Source: MB-PLM-2 sp964385715
Lineage (GTDB): Bacteria; Planctomycetota; Planctomycetia; Pirellulales; UBA7805
Assembly (NCBI GenBank): GCA_964385715.1
Contig: CAYLRE010000185.1
Location: 1 to 9,602 of the forward strand
DNA length: 9,602 nt
Direction: 5' to 3'
The translations under genes were made by a program, and so were the position numbers. The notes under the pieces were generated by a model. It was not told the origin of the DNA, did not search any database, and worked only from the letters and a program-made list of their open reading frames with translations. Below, in pieces: positions 4,995 to 9,602 of this stretch; positions within the stretch are counted from its first letter, which is position 1; each line of letters opens with the position of its first letter.

Positions 4995-6113
4995 TTACCA
5001 GCGACGTTCGGCTTGGAACAGAGCACCGTGGAAGAAAGCGGTCGTGTAGTTATACGAGACTGTCTGGGCGCTTGTGTTGGTGCCCGGCACCTGGTTGGCG
5101 GCCACGAGCACACCGTCGAGCCACAGGGCTTGGTAGCCGGCTCGCAGCGTCCAATTGCAGCAGACGTCGTATTCAGCGACGAGTCCAAGTTCGCCCGCGA
5201 AGGCGACGTGGTCCATGCCGCTCGTCTCAGAGAGGTCGACTTCCTCGACAGCTAGCACGCGGTTTGAAGTTTTCGCGTCGTTGCCGTAGATGCCCGCTTT
5301 GAGAAAGCCCTCGAGGCGGAAGTTGCAGCAGTTGTCGTAGATCACGTGTTCCAGGCCGAGTTGTAGGCCGTAAAGATCATTCTCGATGCCCCACCAGAAT
5401 CGGTCGGCGCCGTCAAACTGCATGTCGAGGTCTTCGTCGAAGCTGATGTAACGAAAGCCGGCCAGCAGCGTTGTTCGGCCGTTGCAGCAAGGGCGGCGGA
5501 AGTGCAGCTCCATGCTCTGCATTTCCGACTTATAGTCGGCGTAGTCGAGGGTATTGAGGGTCGTCGCTTGAGGCGTGGTGTTCACGACGGGATTCGTCAG
5601 GCCGGTCGCCGATTGCGTGGCGGTCCAGTCATTGATCCACATGTAGCGGAATTCGATCGGAGCCCATAGACAGGGATTGTCCCAGATGATCGATGCTTCG
5701 GCACCGACTTCGTAGTCAAAGTCGAAATCAGATCCGCTTAGCACGACCGGGCCGGCACCGTTGTTGTCGATTACCAGCGGCACGTTACCCGGCGACTCGC
5801 GCTTCATGAATAGCACGCCGGCCCGGAAGGTTAGCCCGCCGCAACGGTAATCGTCGTCGCAGCAGGTGTCGTAAGCGGCATCGCATCCGCACGAGCCGAA
5901 TCCATCGCAGGAAGCGTCGCTGGTCGAATCCCAGTAATTGGTGCCGGCGCTGGCGTGTTCGAGTTGGGCGTCCCAGGCGGGGGCGGGATCGGCAGCCTGA
6001 ATGTCGTCCGCGAGTCGGATAGTTTCTTGAGCTGTCGCAGGCGATGCGAAGAAAGCCGTCGCAATCACGACAGCCATGCTGAGCACGCCGGGTACATTTC
6101 GTCCGCGAGTCAT
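4995..6113 (-). CDS. Outer-membrane beta-barrel protein, BBP7-like (planctomycete porin family)
   Basis: The 372-residue product has a clear signal peptide (residues 1-28: Arg-rich start, hydrophobic VLSMAVVIATAFF, cleavage after SPATA). The mature part has many alternating, aromatic-rich strands (FRAGVLFM, IEFRYMWIN, LLAGFRYISF, LYGLQLGLEHVIY, LRAGYQALWL) and ends in a strand close to LFQAERRW, as expected for a barrel in the outer membrane. The layout matches planctomycete BBP7-type barrels; substrate unknown. There are 13 cysteines: six in residues 69-91, one DNPC, and three CCN pairs at strand starts. ATG 6111-6113 was chosen because it gives the signal peptide and has GGAG 7 nt upstream; the frame stays open to an ATG at 6231-6233, but that adds 40 Arg-rich residues that would bury the signal. 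It is monocistronic, with a sigma-54-like site about 95 bp upstream and a shared terminator downstream. Confidence 0.8.
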   Translation of the reverse strand: MTRGRNVPGVLSMAVVIATAFFASPATAQETIRLADDIQAADPAPAWDAQLEHASAGTNYWDSTSDASCDGFGSCGCDAAYDTCCDDDYRCGGLTFRAGVLFMKRESPGNVPLVIDNNGAGPVVLSGSDFDFDYEVGAEASIIWDNPCLWAPIEFRYMWINDWTATQSATGLTNPVVNTTPQATTLNTLDYADYKSEMQSMELHFRRPCCNGRTTLLAGFRYISFDEDLDMQFDGADRFWWGIENDLYGLQLGLEHVIYDNCCNFRLEGFLKAGIYGNDAKTSNRVLAVEEVDLSETSGMDHVAFAGELGLVAEYDVCCNWTLRAGYQALWLDGVLVAANQVPGTNTSAQTVSYNYTTAFFHGALFQAERRW

Positions 6114-6208
6114 CCGTTCACTCCGTTGATTTTGGGGCGTGTACCTCGACCGTCGCTCTGCCAGCGGCACTCTGTCGAGACGCACTCTTCTGATAGGCAC
6201 CCTTTGGC

Positions 6209-6224
6209 GGCAATTCCGTTGCCA
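6209..6224 (-). promoter_or_regulatory. Possible sigma-54 promoter for the porin gene (TGGCAACGGAATTGCC)
   Basis: On the minus strand TGGCA-N6-TTGC has the GG-N10-GC spacing of -24/-12 promoters. Initiation would fall near 6198, giving a leader of about 85 nt before the porin ATG. Because GGCAA/TTGCC is itself an inverted repeat, the + strand also shows GG-N10-GC, so the element could fire toward the aldehyde dehydrogenase, or could simply be an operator palindrome. Confidence 0.35.
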
Positions 6225-6466
6225 CTGCGACATGTAGCGATCTGCCTATGTCATCGAATATCGGAGCATGCGGAACAGCCCTGCAGACTAGACGCAATTC
6301 TGCAGCGGACCGATGCAAAACGGCGGTCGGTCGTACCCCTGATGCGGGAGGAGCCGGTGGTGCGGTTTCGTCAGCTCGTTCCGCCCACGCCACGTCCTAG
6401 CGGTTTACCGGGTGTGGCAAAGTTTGTGGGCTGTGATTGTGGTAGCGGTTCTTCCGAAACATCCTG

Positions 6467-6498
6467 TTTGTAAGCGCCTCTTTGTTTCCGCTTAGAAA
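6467..6498. promoter_or_regulatory. Inverted repeat TTTGTAAGCG-N12-CGCTTAGAAA upstream of aldehyde dehydrogenase
   Basis: Nine of ten arm positions pair across a 12-nt spacer. It lies 40-70 bp before the TAGAAT at 6537, where an activator would bind, and about 150 bp before the start codon. It could be an operator or, as RNA, a loose hairpin. Confidence 0.3.
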
Positions 6499-6536
6499 GT
6501 CAATTTTCGGGCCGACTCACGAGGCGTCCTCTGCAG

Positions 6537-6542
6537 TAGAAT
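6537..6542 (+). promoter_or_regulatory. Possible -10 element TAGAAT for aldehyde dehydrogenase
   Basis: TAGAAT matches the -10 consensus at 5 of 6 and would give a leader of about 100 nt. No good -35 lies 16-18 bp upstream (GACTCA is the nearest), so an activator, perhaps at 6467-6498, would be needed. Confidence 0.25.
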
Positions 6543-6647
6543 CGCCCGCGAAAAGTCCCCTTTTTCATCCACTTGGACCGCACCTTCTGAGCGGCTAGAC
6601 TCCAGGTATTCACCGCACCTGTTTGCTACGCCCTGGGAGATCCGGCC

Positions 6648-8144
6648 ATGGCCACCGTTACCGAACAAGATCTGCTGCCTGAAGTCCAACAGTTCCTCGC
6701 CAAGGGGCCTCTTAAGGCCGTCATCGGCGGACAGGAAGTCGCTTCCTCAAGCGGCAAAACCTTCGCTACCTGCGATCCTGGGTCCGGGGTGCAACTGGCC
6801 GAAGTACACGACATGCAGGCGGACGATGTCGATCGTGCGGTCGCGGCCGCTCAGAGGGCCTTCGATGAGTCAGATTGGTCGCGCATGCCGGTCAACGAAC
6901 GTGGCGTGTTGCTGCATCGCCTGGCCGATGCGGTAGAGAAACAATTGCCGATCATCGCGCAGCTAGAGTCGCTCGATACCGGCAAGATCTACGCTCAGGC
7001 GGAAGGCGACGTGCAGACCTTCGTCGACACGATTCGCTACTTCACCGACCTGGCCCAAAACGTGCGATCGAGAATCGCCCTGGCGGTGAAGGGTGTGGAA
7101 GCTCACACAGTCCATCATTCCTGGGGCCCGTGCGGATTCATCGTGCCTTGGAACTTCCCGCTGCTTTTGGTCGGTTGGGGAATTGGTCCGGCCTTGGCGG
7201 CGGGCAATACCGTCGTCGTAAAGCCGGCGGAAGATACACCGCTCTCGGCTCTCTATATGGCCCAGTTGGCGAAAGAAGTTGGCATTCCTGACGGCGTCAT
7301 CAACATTGTCCCTGGCATGGGCGAAACCGCTGGCGCGGCATTGGCCGGTCACCCTGGATTGAAGCGGATGTCCTTTACCGGTTCACCTGAAGTGGGACGT
7401 CTTGTGGCCGAAGCCTGCGGACGCAACCTCACTCCGGTAAAGCTAGAACTTGGCGGTAAGGGTGCGGCGGTCATCTTCGACGATGTCGACTTGGCCGATA
7501 CGGCCCAGAAATTGGTCGAAGCGATCACCTTCCACACCGGTCAGGTCTGCTGCGATGCCACGCGTTGGCTCGTGCAGCGAAACGTCTACGACCAGTTCGT
7601 CGATGAGTGTGTGGTGCGGCTCAAGAACGTCCAGGTTGGTTATCAGCGCGATCCCGCTTCGCAGATGGGTCCGGTCGTGAATCAGACACAGCTCGACCGC
7701 GTGCTTGGCTATCTCAAGAAGGGCCAGGACGACGGGGCCGACGTGGTGCTCGAAGGCGGTCAAGCCGAAGTCGAAGGCCGCAACGGTTTCTATGTGAAGC
7801 CCGCGCTCTTGGCCGGTTCGCTTGACAATGTCGCCGCCCGGGAAGAGATCTTTGGTCCGGTTGCTTACCTCGCTCCTTTCGATGACGAACAGGAAGCCGT
7901 TCGCATGGCCAACGATACCGATTACGGACTGGCCAACAGCGTTTGGTCGGCAGATCTCGGGCGTGCCCAACGGGTGGCCGAATCGATGGATGCGGCCAAT
8001 AGCTGGATCAATGCCCATAACGTCTTTGCCCACGGTATTCCCTACGCGGGCCGCAAGAAGAGCGGTATCGGTGGCGGGGTAAACTCCATTGACGTGCTGC
8101 TCGAATACTGGTGGCATCAATCGGTCGCCCGACCGCTTGCCTAG
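6648..8144 (+). CDS. NAD(P)+-dependent aldehyde dehydrogenase (ALDH superfamily)
   Basis: The 498-residue product is a full-length classical ALDH that oxidises an aldehyde to a carboxylic acid in the cytoplasm. Key residues fall almost exactly on mammalian ALDH2 numbering: Asn169 (PWNFP, oxyanion), Lys192 (VVKPAED, cofactor), Gly245-Ser246 (SFTGSPEVGR, Rossmann turn), Glu267 (LELGGKGA, general base) and catalytic Cys301 in GQVCCDATR, 34 residues after the Glu as usual; EEIFGPV (399-405) holds the ribose. The overall type is betaine/general aldehyde dehydrogenase; substrate cannot be told, and it is not a CoA-acylating microcompartment enzyme. GGGAG at 6635-6639, 8 nt before ATG, sets the start. 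It is flanked by a divergent porin and a secreted protease 146 bp on, so context gives no substrate hint. Confidence 0.95.
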   Translation: MATVTEQDLLPEVQQFLAKGPLKAVIGGQEVASSSGKTFATCDPGSGVQLAEVHDMQADDVDRAVAAAQRAFDESDWSRMPVNERGVLLHRLADAVEKQLPIIAQLESLDTGKIYAQAEGDVQTFVDTIRYFTDLAQNVRSRIALAVKGVEAHTVHHSWGPCGFIVPWNFPLLLVGWGIGPALAAGNTVVVKPAEDTPLSALYMAQLAKEVGIPDGVINIVPGMGETAGAALAGHPGLKRMSFTGSPEVGRLVAEACGRNLTPVKLELGGKGAAVIFDDVDLADTAQKLVEAITFHTGQVCCDATRWLVQRNVYDQFVDECVVRLKNVQVGYQRDPASQMGPVVNQTQLDRVLGYLKKGQDDGADVVLEGGQAEVEGRNGFYVKPALLAGSLDNVAAREEIFGPVAYLAPFDDEQEAVRMANDTDYGLANSVWSADLGRAQRVAESMDAANSWINAHNVFAHGIPYAGRKKSGIGGGVNSIDVLLEYWWHQSVARPLA

Positions 8145-8290
8145 CGCGTTTTTTGCGTCTAGCGGTAATATTTGCCCGTTATTCTTGACCTGCTGCGCAG
8201 TCGCCGTCATCCTAGAAGGACTGGCTACGGCGGTCGCAATCGCCGAAGAGTGCTACCTGTACGGCCATAGATTGGTCTCTTCTGTCGCGC

Positions 8291-9602
8291 ATGATGGACG
8301 TCGGTATGAACGTATCTTCGCGTTGGTTTTCAGTTGTAGTTCGCGCCGTCTTGGGACTCTTGCTGTTGTTGTCCCTGACGCCGCAATTGCCGGCCGCGTT
8401 GGTCTTCAACTTTACCGCCGTCGGCAATCTAGCCGACATGCATGCCGGCAATCAGGGAGCCGGGCAGCAGGCCCTTGCCCAAGATGTAATTGACGGATTT
8501 GTCGCGGGTGGGGATTTGTGGTCGGCCATCTTCGATGACCCGATCACGATCAACGTCGATATCGACTTCGATAACCTGGGAGCTGGCATTCTCGGATCGA
8601 CGGGCAACGTGACGGCTCAGTCGAATTTTGATCCAACCAAGACGGCTCTCATTAACGATGCAACGTCTGCCGACGATGCCACGGCGGTGGCGAATTTCCA
8701 GCCTGGCACCAGTCTCGACATGCTGACCAACAATACACAGATTCCACCCTCGCCGGTTGTTCGTGATAACGACGGTTCGGGTAATAACTTCGCGCTCGAC
8801 GTGCCACGTTCCAATCTCAAGGCACTTGGCATCATCGCAGGTAACGATCCAGCCAGCGACGGAAGTATTTCGTTTAGCAACCAGTTCAACTGGGACTTTG
8901 AACAAACACCCGCTGGGAACGAGTTTGATTTTATTGGTGTCGCCGCCCATGAGGTTGGTCACTTGATGGGCTTTACCAGTGGCGTCGACGTCGTCGACTT
9001 TGCAGGAGGATCGGGGCCGGCTGCTCCTACCGATTTGGATAATTTCCGCGTCTTTAGCGTGCTTGATCTTTTCCGCTACTCGGCAGCGAGTTTGGCGGAG
9101 CCGAATCAGCCGGCAAACGGGGCCGTGCTTGATCTGGCATATGGCGGCACCCCTTACTTTTCGATCGACGGTGGCGTTACCAATTTAGCGACGTTCTCGA
9201 CCGGGTCGTTCAATGGGGATGGCCGTCAGGCGAGCCACTGGAAAGACAATTTGGGCTTGGGGATTCTGGATCCCACCTTCAGTCTTGGTGAAGTCGGGGT
9301 GATTACGCCTCTCGATATTCAGGCGTTTGACGTCATTGGATACGACCTGATTCCACCGTCCACCTGTGCGATTGGCGATGCCGACTGCGATGGTTATGTC
9401 TCGAATCTCGAGGACATCCAAGCGGCGTTCACCAACTTTACCGGTCCTGGCACCACGAACTGGACGAACCCGAAGACGCGTGCCCAAGGTGACGTTCACG
9501 GAGATGGCACAGGTGCGACCACGAACCCCGCCGGTCACGATTCCGACGTCGACAATCTCGACATCCAGGCGATGTTCACCAACTTCAATCCGGCCCCCGA
9601 CG
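8291..9602 (+). CDS. Secreted zinc metalloprotease (NF038122-like) with dockerin-type repeats, 3' end outside window
   Basis: At least 437 codons are open at the right edge. Seen, numbering from the ATG at 8291: a signal peptide (RWFSVVVRAVLGLLLLLSL, then PQLPAA); a protease domain with AAHEVGHLMGF (His220, Glu221, His224: zinc ligands and catalytic Glu) running into TSGVD; a conserved-looking DNFRVFSVLDLFRYS; an IQAFDVIGYDL strand that ends the domain, as in matrixin-like proteins; then Ca-binding dockerin-like loops, GDADCDGYVSNLEDIQ (about 362-377) and a longer second one (400-432), each ending in a FTNF helix. Such proteins are exported and often carry a C-terminal anchor, which would lie past the window. 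The third zinc ligand is not where metzincins usually have it. Start is uncertain: ATGs at 8291, 8294 and 8306 share the frame; 8306 gives the neatest signal peptide and none has a clear ribosome site. Confidence 0.85.
   Translation, partial: MMDVGMNVSSRWFSVVVRAVLGLLLLLSLTPQLPAALVFNFTAVGNLADMHAGNQGAGQQALAQDVIDGFVAGGDLWSAIFDDPITINVDIDFDNLGAGILGSTGNVTAQSNFDPTKTALINDATSADDATAVANFQPGTSLDMLTNNTQIPPSPVVRDNDGSGNNFALDVPRSNLKALGIIAGNDPASDGSISFSNQFNWDFEQTPAGNEFDFIGVAAHEVGHLMGFTSGVDVVDFAGGSGPAAPTDLDNFRVFSVLDLFRYSAASLAEPNQPANGAVLDLAYGGTPYFSIDGGVTNLATFSTGSFNGDGRQASHWKDNLGLGILDPTFSLGEVGVITPLDIQAFDVIGYDLIPPSTCAIGDADCDGYVSNLEDIQAAFTNFTGPGTTNWTNPKTRAQGDVHGDGTGATTNPAGHDSDVDNLDIQAMFTNFNPAPD
9365..9587 (+). other. 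Dockerin-type I-like repeat pair within the metalloprotease
   Basis: The first unit has the DxDxDGxxxxxxD calcium loop (DADCDGYVSNLED) followed by the helix IQAAFTNF. The second begins GDVHGDG, is interrupted by a Thr/Gly/Pro stretch, and resumes DSDVDNLDIQAMFTNF. In cellulosomal bacteria dockerins bind cohesins; in planctomycetes similar repeats end many secreted proteins and their partner is unclear. Confidence 0.7.

Larger units (their letters stand above)
6114..6647. other. Divergent intergenic region between porin and aldehyde dehydrogenase genes
   Basis: 534 bp with no ORF of protein-like content. It holds a symmetrical sigma-54-like element (6209-6224), an inverted repeat (6467-6498) and a possible -10 for the aldehyde dehydrogenase (6537-6542). 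The stretch 6225-6466 shows nothing I can name. Confidence 0.6.

Noticed and set aside
6114..6233. N-terminal 40-residue extension of the porin from an ATG at 6231-6233
   Set aside because: The extension is Arg-rich and precedes a perfect signal peptide; the ATG at 6111-6113 has a good ribosome site.
5955..6473. 172-codon + strand frame overlapping the porin start and the intergenic region
   Set aside because: Composition is low-complexity Arg/Ser/Cys/His-rich, no ribosome site, no recognisable domain, and it overlaps the real porin signal peptide.
8121..8156. CGGTCG-CC-CGACCG hairpin followed by T6, as a terminator for the aldehyde dehydrogenase
   Set aside because: The stem is inside the coding end with too small a loop, and the T-run starts about 15 nt after it, too far for an intrinsic terminator.
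7443..8210. Open minus-strand frame of 255 codons opposite the aldehyde dehydrogenase
   Set aside because: It is the antisense shadow of a GC-rich, strongly conserved gene; the ALDH frame carries all catalytic motifs and the antisense product resembles nothing.

Overview
The window looks like chromosomal DNA of a planctomycete, most likely of the Pirellula/Rhodopirellula group. The basis is a Cys-Cys-rich, signal-peptide-bearing outer-membrane barrel of the BBP7 type, a secreted metalloprotease with C-terminal dockerin-like repeats, an enlarged CsrA-like protein, moderately high GC and gaps of 500-600 bp between genes that are mostly not in operons. This assignment is inferred from protein types only; there is no rRNA or other phylogenetic marker here.

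Layout. 1-1660 (-): a STAND-type signalling NTPase whose C-terminal repeats run off the left edge. 1661-2258: a gap holding two matching palindromes 53 bp apart and a possible 27-codon ORF on the + strand. 2259-2735 (-): a CsrA-like RNA-binding protein with an internal insertion and a tail carrying four perfect 15-bp repeats (LKSDG). 2736-3309: a gap with three palindromes, probably the csrA control region, and a possible promoter for the next gene. 3310-4047 (+): a 245-residue protein I do not recognise. 4313-4834 (+): thiol peroxidase Tpx. 4845-4947: two hairpins between convergent genes. 4995-6113 (-): the outer-membrane barrel. 6114-6647: a divergent intergenic region with a symmetrical sigma-54-like element. 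6648-8144 (+): an NAD(P)-dependent aldehyde dehydrogenase with all key residues. 8291-9602 (+): a secreted zinc metalloprotease with dockerin-like calcium loops, cut by the right edge.

How the genes relate. Nearly every gene has its own leader and the strands alternate, so I see no operon and no single pathway. Tpx (peroxide) and the aldehyde dehydrogenase (reactive aldehydes) could both serve detoxification, but they are separated by the oppositely oriented porin gene and need not be co-regulated.

The items most worth a second look are the STAND NTPase with its 40-residue repeats, the CsrA variant with its minisatellite tail, the paired TGTCCG-N4-CGGACA sites, and the two-way sigma-54-like element upstream of the porin. 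I see no tRNA, rRNA, CRISPR array, transposase or insertion-sequence ends.
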